Positions 31,670 to 38,291 of a stretch of 39,619 nt of DNA are shown piece by piece. A program made the translations under genes and the position numbers. Source of the stretch: an uncultured Oscillibacter sp. (GTDB lineage: Bacteria > Bacillota > Clostridia > Oscillospirales > Oscillospiraceae); assembly GCA_900548505.1 (NCBI GenBank), contig URKI01000023.1, positions 1 through 39,619 on the forward strand, given 5' to 3'. The notes below the pieces were generated by a model, which was given only the letters and a program-made list of their open reading frames with translations, ran no database searches and was not told the DNA's origin. The stretch's first letter is position 1. Each line of letters starts with the position of its first letter.

Positions 31670-32905
31670 ATGCGATCCGTACGGAAATGGGCGGCGGTGC
31701 TGGCGCTGGTATTGGCGGTGAACCTGGCACTTCCGGCGCGGGCGGGCGCTGCCAAGCTGGTGGCCATCACCTTTGACGACGGCCCCAACAAGACCTGGAC
31801 GCCCAAGGTGGTGGAGGCGCTGGACCGCCGGGGCGTCAAGGGGACGTTTTTCATGGTGGGCGGCTGGGTGGCCACCAAGGAGGAGCTGGTGCAGCAGATG
31901 GCCCGGTCAGGCCATCAGATTGCAAACCACACCTGGGAGCATCTGAATCTGAAGGATCTGAGCGGGGAAGATGTGAAATACCAGGTGGAAAAGAGCCGGG
32001 AAAAGCTCGCGGAGGTCACGGGACAGAGTAAGTTTTTGGTGCGTACCCCCTTCGGCGTGCGCACGGAGAAGGTGCGCGCCCAGCTCAATGCGCCGCTGAT
32101 CCTGTGGAGCCAGGACCCGGCCAAGGGCAAGCAGGTGTCCGGGGAGAAGATGGCCCGCTCGGTCATCAGCTCCATCCGGGACGGGGACATCATTCTGCTG
32201 CACGACAGCACGGAGGCAAACCTGGACGCTGCCTGCCGCATCATTGACGCCCTCCAGCCCAAGGGGTACGACTTTGTGACGGTGGATGAGCTGTTCCGGC
32301 TGAGGGGCGTGACACCGCAGAACGGCCAGATCTATAAAAGCGTGCCGCCCCAGGCCGATCCCCAGGCCTACGACGAGGGCCGCCTGAAAGAGCACTGGGC
32401 CTATTCTTCCATCTGCACGATGGAAGAAACGGGCATCATGACCGGGGACAGCGGCGGCTGGCACCCCAACCGCTATCTGACCCGGGCCGCCGCTGCGGAG
32501 ATTTTGTGGCGGACGGCAGGCTGTCCCGCACCTGCGTCGTCGGCCTCGTTCCGGGATGTTTCCCGGCAGGCCTGGTATGCCCAGGCTGTGGACTGGGCGG
32601 CGGAGACCGGCGTTGCAAAGGGAACAGGGCGGGGCCTATACTCCCCCTCGGCGCTGGTGAGCCGCCAGCAGTTTTATGTGATGCTGGACCGGCTGCTCCA
32701 GGCGCAGAAGACCGCCTGGTCCACGGGTTCCGGCCAGGCCTATGAGGACAGCTTCCGCATCAGCAGCTGGGCCCGGGGCGCGGTGGGGGAGATCACCGGC
32801 ATGGGTTTTTCCTCTGCCAATGACCGGGAGCTGTTCCGGCCCGGCGATCCGGCCACCCGGGCGGAGGCGGCGGAGCTTCTGGCCTGGTATCTGACTCTGG
32901 AATAA
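31670..32905 (+). CDS. Secreted polysaccharide deacetylase (NodB) with SLH repeats
   Basis: This 411-residue exported protein has a signal peptide (MRSVRKWAAVLALVLAV...ARAGA, cleavage near residue 27). The NodB deacetylase domain (about 28-215) carries VAITFDDGPNKTW with the catalytic and metal Asp pair, the metal-binding HX3H in NHTWEHLN, RTPFGVRTEKV, and the closing IILLHDSTE. It likely removes acetyl groups from peptidoglycan or other wall GlcNAc. The second half (about 240-411) reads as S-layer homology repeats (HWAYSSICTMEETGIMTG, YLTRAAAAEILWR; YAQAVDWAAETGVAKGTG; ATRAEAAELLAWYL), which dock proteins onto pyruvylated wall polymer. GGGGAGGAG precedes ATG 31670; the longer frame from 31457 crosses the htrA terminator. 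Confidence 0.92.
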   Translation: MRSVRKWAAVLALVLAVNLALPARAGAAKLVAITFDDGPNKTWTPKVVEALDRRGVKGTFFMVGGWVATKEELVQQMARSGHQIANHTWEHLNLKDLSGEDVKYQVEKSREKLAEVTGQSKFLVRTPFGVRTEKVRAQLNAPLILWSQDPAKGKQVSGEKMARSVISSIRDGDIILLHDSTEANLDAACRIIDALQPKGYDFVTVDELFRLRGVTPQNGQIYKSVPPQADPQAYDEGRLKEHWAYSSICTMEETGIMTGDSGGWHPNRYLTRAAAAEILWRTAGCPAPASSASFRDVSRQAWYAQAVDWAAETGVAKGTGRGLYSPSALVSRQQFYVMLDRLLQAQKTAWSTGSGQAYEDSFRISSWARGAVGEITGMGFSSANDRELFRPGDPATRAEAAELLAWYLTLE

Positions 32906-32913
32906 AAACATGG

Positions 32914-32948
32914 AAACCTCCGCGCCGAAAACGGCGCGGAGGTTTTTG
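32914..32948 (+). terminator. Bidirectional intrinsic terminator
   Basis: 14-bp stem AAACCTCCGCGCCG with its complement (32932-32945), loop AAAA, T-run after and A-run before. It lies between the convergent genes ending at 32905 and 32961. Confidence 0.92.
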
Positions 32949-32960
32949 CGTGCGGGAACA

Positions 32961-33167
32961 TTATGCCTCTTCCGACTCCGGCAGGCGGAAAATCGCCTCC
33001 ACCGGGGTGCCCAGCAGCCTGCCAAGGCGCATGGCAAGACCCAGTGTGGGATCGTATTTGTCGTTTTCGATGGCGTTGATGGTCTGACGGGTGACGCCCA
33101 GGGCCCGGGCCAGATCCTCCTGGGTCAATCCCGCCGCCTTGCGCAGTGCGCGGATGTTGTTTTCCAT
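32961..33167 (-). CDS. Small XRE/Cro-type HTH transcriptional regulator
   Basis: This 68-residue protein is a single helix-turn-helix domain: NIRALRKAAGLTQEDLARAL, GVTRQTINAIENDKYDPTLG, AMRLGRLLGTPVEAIFRL. The VTRQTINAIE recognition helix is like that of the YozG/PlcR-short regulator group. There is no sensor domain. Its ATG shares one base with the stop of the upstream membrane protein gene (TGATG at 33167), so the two are translationally coupled. The unit's promoter carries three similar operator-like half sites, so it probably represses its own operon. Confidence 0.93.
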   Translation of the reverse strand: MENNIRALRKAAGLTQEDLARALGVTRQTINAIENDKYDPTLGLAMRLGRLLGTPVEAIFRLPESEEA

Positions 33168-33505
33168 CAGAGAGCCAGCTCCAAGATGCTCCCCAGCAGC
33201 CAGATGGACAGCAGTCCCCAAACGGCCAGGAAAGCAATGGTTTTCCACAGGGTGCCCTCCGCTTCCTCGTCTCCGGTCTTGGCCCGGCAGATCAGGACTG
33301 CTGCGTCGTGGACGGCCTCCTGGGAGATCAGGAGGAAAGACGGCAGTTGGATGCGCTCGAAAACCTCCTGCCAGGAAAGACCGGTTTTTAAGCCCCAGAG
33401 CGCCGTTCCTGCGCACCAGAGGAACAAAACGGCCTCACTGTACCGATAGGCCCACCGGGCAGCCGTCCGCTCGATGTGAAGCTCCATTTCGTCCATCTTC
33501 TTCAT
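33167..33505 (-). CDS. Small two-TM membrane protein paired with XRE regulator
   Basis: This 112-residue protein begins with a charged helix (KKMDEMELHIERTAARWAYRY), has TM segments at about 24-41 and 89-109, and a polar middle containing FLLISQEAVHDAAVLICRAK. It resembles the DUF6773-type proteins that accompany small XRE regulators in Firmicutes, but this is recalled by shape, not proven. GGTGGTG precedes ATG 33505. It is first in the two-gene unit and overlaps the regulator start by one base. The pair may form a membrane signal/regulator switch; function unknown. Confidence 0.85.
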   Translation of the reverse strand: MKKMDEMELHIERTAARWAYRYSEAVLFLWCAGTALWGLKTGLSWQEVFERIQLPSFLLISQEAVHDAAVLICRAKTGDEEAEGTLWKTIAFLAVWGLLSIWLLGSILELAL

Positions 33506-33517
33506 ATCCGCACCACC

Positions 33518-33576
33518 TTCAAAATGTCAAACCTTCTTTACATTTTGAAACTATACCCGCGTGCTCCAAATGTCAA
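33518..33576. repeat. Three operator-like half sites upstream of the membrane/XRE unit
   Basis: TTCAAAATGT (33518-33527) and ACATTTTGAA (33540-33549) form a perfect 10-bp inverted repeat with centres 22 bases apart. A third copy, CTCCAAATGTCAA (33564-33576), overlaps the -35 box. Spacing of about two helical turns fits binding of a dimeric XRE repressor, probably the one encoded at 32961. Confidence 0.7.
33550..33576 (-). promoter_or_regulatory. Promoter of the membrane/XRE unit
   Basis: On the minus strand a perfect TTGACA (33576-33571), a short 15-bp spacer and TATAGT (33555-33550). The short spacer may make it weak. It is flanked and overlapped by the operator half sites. Confidence 0.6.
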
Positions 33577-33599
33577 GAATGTTTTACAGTTTCTTTTCC

Positions 33600-33628
33600 T
33601 TGCACTTTGCTGTGGAAAATGATACAAT
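33600..33628 (+). promoter_or_regulatory. Promoter of ychF
   Basis: TTGCAC (33600-33605), 17-bp spacer, TACAAT (33623-33628), about 38 bases before ATG 33666. Confidence 0.6.
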
Positions 33629-33665
33629 ACAGAGTCGAAAATACGGCAAAGGAGTTTTGCTTTTT

Positions 33666-34775
33666 ATGAAATTAGGTATCGTGGGACTGCCCAACGTGGG
33701 AAAATCCACCCTGTTCAACGCCATTACCAATGCCGGCGCTGAGAGCGCCAACTATCCCTTCTGCACCATCGACCCCAACGTGGGCATGGTGGCCGTGCCT
33801 GACGAGCGGCTGGACAAGCTGGCCGAGATGTACGAGCCGGACAAAAAGACCCCTGCCGTCATCGAGTTTGTGGACATTGCGGGTCTGGTGAAGGGCGCCA
33901 GCCAGGGCGCGGGCCTGGGCAATAAGTTCCTGGCCAACATCCGGGAGACGGACGCCATCGTCCATGTGGTGCGCTGCTTTGACGACGAGAACATCATGCA
34001 CGTGGTGGCCGACGCGGGTACCAATGTGCCTGTGGATCCCAAGGGCGACATCGAGACGATTGACCTGGAGCTCATCATGGCGGACCTGGAGATGGTGAAC
34101 CGCCGCATCGACCGGGCCACCAAGGCCGCCAAGGGCGACAAGAAGTTCCTCCACGAGGTGGAGGTATTCAAGGGCCTGGCCGAGCACCTGAACAACGGCA
34201 AGTCCGCCCGTACCTACGAGTGCTCCCCGGAGGACATGGCCCTCATCGCCACCTCCGACCTGCTGAGCCTCAAGCCCATCATCTACGCCGCCAACACCGA
34301 CGAGGAGGGCTTTGCCCATCTGGAGGACAACGCCTATTATCAGCTGGTCAAGGGCATTGCCGACGCTGAGGGCGCCCAGGTGCTGCCCATCTGCGCCAAG
34401 CTGGAGCAGGACATCGCTGAGCTGGAGGGCGAGGAGAAGCAGATGTTCCTAGAGGAGCTGGGCGTGGAAGAGTCCGGTCTGGACCGTCTCATCAAGTGCT
34501 CCTACGCCCTGCTGGGCCTCATCTCCTTTCTGACCTACGGCAAGGACGAGTGCCGCGCCTGGACCATCAAGAAGGGCACCAAGGCACCCCAGGCCGCCGG
34601 CAAGATCCACACCGACATCGAGCGGGGCTTCATCCGCGCGGAGGTCATCGCCTTTGAGGACATGATGCAGTGCGGCAGCGTGAACGCCGCCCGGGAAAAG
34701 GGTCTGCTGCGCAGCGAGGGCAAGGAATACGTGGTGCAGGACGGCGACATGATCTACTTCCGCTTCAACGTCTGA
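33666..34775 (+). CDS. ychF: Redox-responsive ATPase/GTPase YchF (Obg family)
   Basis: This 369-residue P-loop protein binds ATP in preference to GTP and associates with ribosomes; in E. coli it affects the oxidative stress response. It begins MKLGIVGLPNVGKSTLFNAI (Walker A), has the switch region NYPFCTIDPNVGMV, FVDIAGLVKGASQGAGLGN (G3), and FLANIRETDAIVHVVRCF. A coiled-coil insertion lies about 130-200, and the C-terminal TGS domain begins around 285 with LISFLTYG...WTIKKGTKAPQAAG and ends VQDGDMIYFRFNV. Length matches the family. The frame is open from 33561 but AAAGGAG lies before ATG 33666. Single gene with its own promoter and terminator. Confidence 0.97.
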   Translation: MKLGIVGLPNVGKSTLFNAITNAGAESANYPFCTIDPNVGMVAVPDERLDKLAEMYEPDKKTPAVIEFVDIAGLVKGASQGAGLGNKFLANIRETDAIVHVVRCFDDENIMHVVADAGTNVPVDPKGDIETIDLELIMADLEMVNRRIDRATKAAKGDKKFLHEVEVFKGLAEHLNNGKSARTYECSPEDMALIATSDLLSLKPIIYAANTDEEGFAHLEDNAYYQLVKGIADAEGAQVLPICAKLEQDIAELEGEEKQMFLEELGVEESGLDRLIKCSYALLGLISFLTYGKDECRAWTIKKGTKAPQAAGKIHTDIERGFIRAEVIAFEDMMQCGSVNAAREKGLLRSEGKEYVVQDGDMIYFRFNV

Positions 34776-34797
34776 TCCGCATCCAAACAAAAAAGAG

Positions 34798-34833
34798 AAC
34801 TCCCCCGAGGCACAAGCCTCGGGGGAGTTTTTT
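34798..34833 (+). terminator. Bidirectional intrinsic terminator
   Basis: 14-bp stem AACTCCCCCGAGGC with its complement (34816-34829), loop ACAA, preceded by A-rich sequence and followed by a T-run. It separates ychF (ends 34775) from the minus-strand nitrilase (ends 34840). Confidence 0.94.
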
Positions 34834-34839
34834 GCGTTC

Positions 34840-35760
34840 TTATTCGTGGATCTTCAGCTCCAGCACGTCGGGCCGGGCATAGTGGCCGCAGCCGTCGAAC
34901 TCCATGCGGCTGGCGGGAACCTGCTCCATGTCCAGATCGGCGTAGATGATGGCCTCCTTGTCCCAAACAGGCTCGGTCACATAGTGGCCGTAAGGGTCCA
35001 CCACGCAGCTGCCGCCCCGGCAGACGATGTCGTTGAGCCGGGCGATCTCCTCCGGGCAGTGCAGATCCTTGGGATACATGTCCCGGGTGAAGTACATGTC
35101 GCAGTTGATGAAGAAGCAGTGGCCCTCGATGGCGATGTGGCGGATGGTGGCCTGCCACTCTTCGTTGTCGTTGGTGTTGGGGGAGAGGTAGAGGGTCACA
35201 CCCTTTTCGTACAGGGCCACCCGTGCCAGGGGCATGTAGCTCTCCCAGCAGATCATGCTGCCCATGGGGCCCCAGGGCGTCTGGGCCATGGGGAAGTAAT
35301 CCCGGTTGGCGTCGCCCCACACCACCCGCTCGGCGCCGGTGGGCTTGAGCTTGCGGTGAACGGTGACCAGCTCGCCCTCGGGGGAGAACACCAGGTTGGT
35401 GTTGTACAGGGTGGCGGACAGGGCGTCCCGTTCGCTGACGCCGATGCTCACCCAGGCGTTTGCGGCCTTGGCCGCCTGGCCCAGGCGCTCCGTCTCCGGG
35501 CCGGGCACCAGAATAGAATTGTCGTAGTAGACCTTCCAGTCCTTGCGGCCGTCGGCGTTGCGGCTGCCCACGGTGAAGCCGAAGGTCATGCCGTAGGGAT
35601 AGCCGGGGATGAACAGCTCAGGGAAGACGATCAGCTCGGCGCCGTGGCCGGCGGCCTCGGCGATCAGGCCCAGGGCCTTGTCCGTACAGGCGTCCTTGCA
35701 GAACATAACGGGGGCGGCCTGCACCACCGCGATCTTGCACACGGGTTTCATGTCTTTCAT
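34840..35760 (-). CDS. Nitrilase-family carbon-nitrogen hydrolase
   Basis: This 306-residue protein belongs to the nitrilase branch that hydrolyses organic nitriles to carboxylic acids and ammonia (or cyanide-derived compounds). The Glu-Lys-Cys catalytic set is complete: Glu in IVFPELFIPGYP, Lys in VHRKLKPTGAER, and the nucleophile Cys in GSMICWESYMPL; NDNEEWQATIRHIAIEG carries the second Glu region. The CWE motif and the GDAN segment fit true nitrilases rather than amidases or beta-ureidopropionases. The start at 35760 follows AAAGGAG; a longer frame to 35943 lacks a ribosome site. It is single, with a promoter at 35840. Substrate unknown; plant or diet nitriles are a guess. Confidence 0.92.
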   Translation of the reverse strand: MKDMKPVCKIAVVQAAPVMFCKDACTDKALGLIAEAAGHGAELIVFPELFIPGYPYGMTFGFTVGSRNADGRKDWKVYYDNSILVPGPETERLGQAAKAANAWVSIGVSERDALSATLYNTNLVFSPEGELVTVHRKLKPTGAERVVWGDANRDYFPMAQTPWGPMGSMICWESYMPLARVALYEKGVTLYLSPNTNDNEEWQATIRHIAIEGHCFFINCDMYFTRDMYPKDLHCPEEIARLNDIVCRGGSCVVDPYGHYVTEPVWDKEAIIYADLDMEQVPASRMEFDGCGHYARPDVLELKIHE

Positions 35761-35809
35761 GGAGGGGCTCCTTTCTTTCGCCCGGCGCCCGGGCGCGGTG
35801 TGATTTGAT

Positions 35810-35825
35810 GCCGGACAGTTCCGGC
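35810..35825 (-). other. Small inverted repeat in the nitrilase leader
   Basis: GCCGGA (35810-35815) pairs with TCCGGC (35820-35825) around CAGT, within the predicted nitrilase mRNA leader. Another GC-rich palindrome lies at about 35780-35796. Neither is followed by a T-run; significance is uncertain. Confidence 0.3.
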
Positions 35826-35839
35826 GGATGTTCAATCCT

Positions 35840-35868
35840 ATCCTACCTGATTCGGCCTGCCGGCGCAA
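35840..35868 (-). promoter_or_regulatory. Possible promoter of the nitrilase gene
   Basis: On the minus strand TTGCGC (35868-35863), 17-bp spacer, TAGGAT (35845-35840). Both boxes are moderate (3/6 and 4/6). The leader would be about 73 bases. Confidence 0.45.
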
Positions 35869-35932
35869 GAGGGGCGTGCAGGCTTTTCCAGGAAAAGAGG
35901 AAAATAAAAAATATGAAAGATTTAATTCTATA

Positions 35933-35961
35933 TTGACTTTCATAAAATTAAAGCTTATATT
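35933..35961 (+). promoter_or_regulatory. Strong promoter of the DUF2089 unit
   Basis: TTGACT (35933-35938), 17-bp spacer, TATATT (35956-35961) in an AT-rich island. The start would be near 35968, leaving an 18-base leader to ATG 35986. The promoter lies inside a long palindrome. Confidence 0.78.
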
Positions 35962-35974
35962 AATTTTATGAAAG
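35937..35974. repeat. Perfect 15-bp inverted repeat over the DUF2089 promoter
   Basis: CTTTCATAAAATTAA (35937-35951) and TTAATTTTATGAAAG (35960-35974) are perfect inverted copies separated by AGCTTATA. They cover the region from the -35 edge to the start site. Since transcription begins near 35968, the repeat cannot be an RNA hairpin of this transcript and is best read as a DNA operator, probably for the encoded HTH protein. Confidence 0.8.
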
Positions 35975-35985
35975 GCGGTGGAACG

Positions 35986-36279
35986 ATGACATCGATTCCG
36001 GAGTGGATGGAGGGACTGGAGGACGAGGACCTGTCCTTCATCAAGAAGTTTGTGCTTGCGTCAGGCTCCCTCAAGGAGGTGGCGTCGGTCTACGGGGTCA
36101 GTTATCCCACGGTGCGGCTGCGGCTGGACCGGCTCATTCAGAAGATCCATCTGGCGGAGTCGGCAGAGCCGGACGCGTATGTAGCGCTGGTCAAGCGCCT
36201 GGCCGTGGACGACAAGCTGGATGTGGAGACGGCGAAGCTCCTGATCGGGGCCTATCGAAAGACAAAGGAGGAACATTGA
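35986..36279 (+). CDS. DUF2089-like HTH protein, probable regulator
   Basis: This 97-residue protein matches the C-terminal part of DUF2089: IPEWMEGLEDEDLSFIKKFVLASGSLKEVA, then the helix-turn-helix GVSYPTVRLRLDRLIQKI, then a helical tail. Many DUF2089 proteins carry a zinc ribbon in front; here it is missing. ATG 35986 has AAAGGCGG upstream, while the in-frame ATG at 35968 lies on the predicted transcription start and has no ribosome site. The next gene begins one base after the stop. The palindromic operator over the promoter suggests self-regulation. Direct DNA binding by this family is inferred from the HTH. Confidence 0.88.
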   Translation: MTSIPEWMEGLEDEDLSFIKKFVLASGSLKEVASVYGVSYPTVRLRLDRLIQKIHLAESAEPDAYVALVKRLAVDDKLDVETAKLLIGAYRKTKEEH

Positions 36280-36280
36280 G

Positions 36281-36604
36281 ATGGCGATTGCGTCGAGAGC
36301 GACGATCCTGCTGGTGGTAGTAATGCTGGTATTTGTGGTGGGCGGCATTTTCCTGGAGGTCTTTCTGGCCCGGAGAAAAGCCAAGTGGCCCGGGCTGGTG
36401 CTGCCGGCGCTGACGTTTTTATATGCCCTGGCCATGGCGCTGAATATAACGCCTGTGGGAGACCGTTTCCCGTGGGCGGCTTTGCTGGGCACACTGGTGC
36501 TGGGCAATATCCCCACGGTCATCCTGCTGGCCATCTACTTTGCCTGCCGGGAAAAGCAGGGGCGGGACAGGGAACAGGACAAAATGCGCATTGAGGATCT
36601 TTGA
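36281..36604 (+). CDS. Small three-TM membrane protein
   Basis: This 107-residue protein has hydrophobic segments at about 8-28, 36-56 and 66-88 with a basic loop RRKAK between the first two and a charged C-terminal tail rich in Lys, Arg, Asp and Glu. No family is recognised. Its ATG lies one base after the DUF2089 stop; the ribosome site AAGGAGG sits inside the end of that gene, so translation is coupled. The HTH-plus-membrane-protein pairing mirrors the XRE unit at 32961-33505 and suggests a membrane-linked regulatory switch. It ends at a strong terminator. Confidence 0.85.
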   Translation: MAIASRATILLVVVMLVFVVGGIFLEVFLARRKAKWPGLVLPALTFLYALAMALNITPVGDRFPWAALLGTLVLGNIPTVILLAIYFACREKQGRDREQDKMRIEDL

Positions 36605-36618
36605 TCCGGGCTGCTTTG

Positions 36619-36653
36619 AAAAAGAGGCGCTTCCGTCGGAAGCGCCTCTTTTT
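36619..36653 (+). terminator. Bidirectional intrinsic terminator
   Basis: 16-bp perfect stem AAAAAGAGGCGCTTCC with its complement (36638-36653) around loop GTC. It lies between the convergent genes ending at 36604 and 36657. Confidence 0.95.
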
Positions 36654-36656
36654 GAT

Positions 36657-38273
36657 TTACCAGACTGCGACCTGGCCGTCGCTGCGGGGCTCGCTGGCAC
36701 CGCACAGGACGCCCTCGTCGTTGCGCCAGATGATCTCGCCGCGGCCGAAGCCGATGGGGTCGGCCTTGACCACGATGTCGTGGCCGGCCCGCTGGAGGGC
36801 CTGGGCCAGATCATTGGGGAAGGACTGCTCCACCTCGATGGTGTTGCCGCCCACCCACTGCCAGCGGGGATGGTCCAGCGCCGCCTGGGGGTTCATGCCG
36901 TATTCCACGGTGTTGAGCACCACCTGCAGATGGCCCTGGGGCTGCATGAAGCCGCCCATGACGCCGAAGGGACCGATGGGCTTGCCGTCCTTGGCAAGGA
37001 AGCCGGGGATGATGGTGTGATAGGGCCGCTTGCCGGGGGCCACGCAGTTGTCGCTGGTGGGGTCCATGGAGAAGTTGTTGCCACGGTTCTGCATGGCGAT
37101 GCCGGTGCCCGGAACCACCACGCCGGAGCCGAAGCCCATGTAGTTGGACTGGATGTAGGAGATCATGTTACCCTCGCCGTCGGCGGCGCACATGTACACC
37201 GTGCCGCCCCGGATGGGATCGCCGGGTTCCGGCAGCCGGGCGCGGTCACCGATGCAGGCGCGGCGCTGGGCGGCGTAGTCGTCGCTGAGGAGCCGCTCCA
37301 CGGGCACGGTCATGTAGTCGGGATCGGCCACATAGCGGCGGGCGTCCGCAAAGGCCAGCTTCATGGCCTCCAGCTGCAGGTGGGTGCTGCGGAAAGAATC
37401 CACGGGGCCCAGGTCCAGCTCCTTGAGGATGTTCAGCGCCATGAGGGTGGAGATACCGTGGCCGTTGGGCGGGATCTCGTAGACGTCGTAGCCCTTGTAG
37501 TTGACGGAGATGGGCTCCACCCACTGGGGCTGGTAGGCCGCCAGGTCCTCCTTGCGCAGGAAGCTGTCGAACTGGCGGAAGTAGGCGTCGATTTTGTCGG
37601 CCAGGGCGCCACGGTAGAAGCTCTCGGCATTGGTGGCGCCGATCTCCCGGAGCGTTGCGGCGTGGTCCTTCAGAACCAGCACGTCGCCGGGGCCCAGGCA
37701 CTTGCCGCCGGGCAGGAAGGTATCGAACCAACCCTGGACGCTCTTGTCGGTCTCAATGGCCTTGCTGAACTTGGCAAGGTTTCTGGGCCAGCCGCTGCCC
37801 ACGGCGGGCTGGAGCACATAGCCCTCTTCGGCGTACCGGGCGGCAGGCTCCATCACCTGAGAAAGGGGCAGGCGGCCGAAGCGCTTGGAAAGGGCGGCCC
37901 AGCCGGCGGGGGTGCCGGGCACGGTGACCGGCAGCATGCCCAGCACGGGCATTTCCTTGAAGCCCCTGGACTGGAGCGCCTCCAGCGTCATGGCGGCGGG
38001 CGCGGGGCCGCTGGCATTGAGGCCGTAGAGCTTGTCCTTCACCCACACCAGGGCGAAGGCGTCGGAGCCGATGCCGTTGGCGGTGGGCTCCACCACCGTC
38101 AGTGCGGCGGCGGTGGCGATCATGGCGTCGATGGCGTTGCCGCCCTGCTTGAGGATCTCCAGACCCGCCTGGGCGGCCAGGGGGTTGGCGGTGGCCACCA
38201 TGCCCCGCCGGCCGTAGACTACGCTGCGGCGGGAGGCATAGGGGTAAGACATGGCGTCAAAGGAGAAATTCAT
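36657..38273 (-). CDS. ggt: Gamma-glutamyltransferase family protein (Ntn hydrolase)
   Basis: This 538-residue protein belongs to the family that cleaves the gamma-glutamyl bond of glutathione and similar compounds after self-cleaving into two subunits. The new N-terminal nucleophile should be Thr358 in RGGTVYMCAADGEGN. Other marks are MVATANPLAAQAGLEILKQGGNAIDA at the start, FGVMGGFMQPQGH (substrate Gly-Gly region) and PTANGIGSDAFALV. There is no signal peptide, so unlike E. coli GGT it should act in the cytosol, as for the YwrD-like group. It starts 18 bases after the transporter gene on the same strand; together they may import and cleave a gamma-glutamyl compound. Confidence 0.92.
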   Translation of the reverse strand: MNFSFDAMSYPYASRRSVVYGRRGMVATANPLAAQAGLEILKQGGNAIDAMIATAAALTVVEPTANGIGSDAFALVWVKDKLYGLNASGPAPAAMTLEALQSRGFKEMPVLGMLPVTVPGTPAGWAALSKRFGRLPLSQVMEPAARYAEEGYVLQPAVGSGWPRNLAKFSKAIETDKSVQGWFDTFLPGGKCLGPGDVLVLKDHAATLREIGATNAESFYRGALADKIDAYFRQFDSFLRKEDLAAYQPQWVEPISVNYKGYDVYEIPPNGHGISTLMALNILKELDLGPVDSFRSTHLQLEAMKLAFADARRYVADPDYMTVPVERLLSDDYAAQRRACIGDRARLPEPGDPIRGGTVYMCAADGEGNMISYIQSNYMGFGSGVVVPGTGIAMQNRGNNFSMDPTSDNCVAPGKRPYHTIIPGFLAKDGKPIGPFGVMGGFMQPQGHLQVVLNTVEYGMNPQAALDHPRWQWVGGNTIEVEQSFPNDLAQALQRAGHDIVVKADPIGFGRGEIIWRNDEGVLCGASEPRSDGQVAVW

Positions 38274-38291
38274 AAAAAACAGGCTCCTTTC

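Noticed and set aside
35968..35985. Upstream ATG of the DUF2089 gene
   Set aside because: It lies on the predicted transcription start and within the palindrome, with no ribosome site; ATG 35986 has one.
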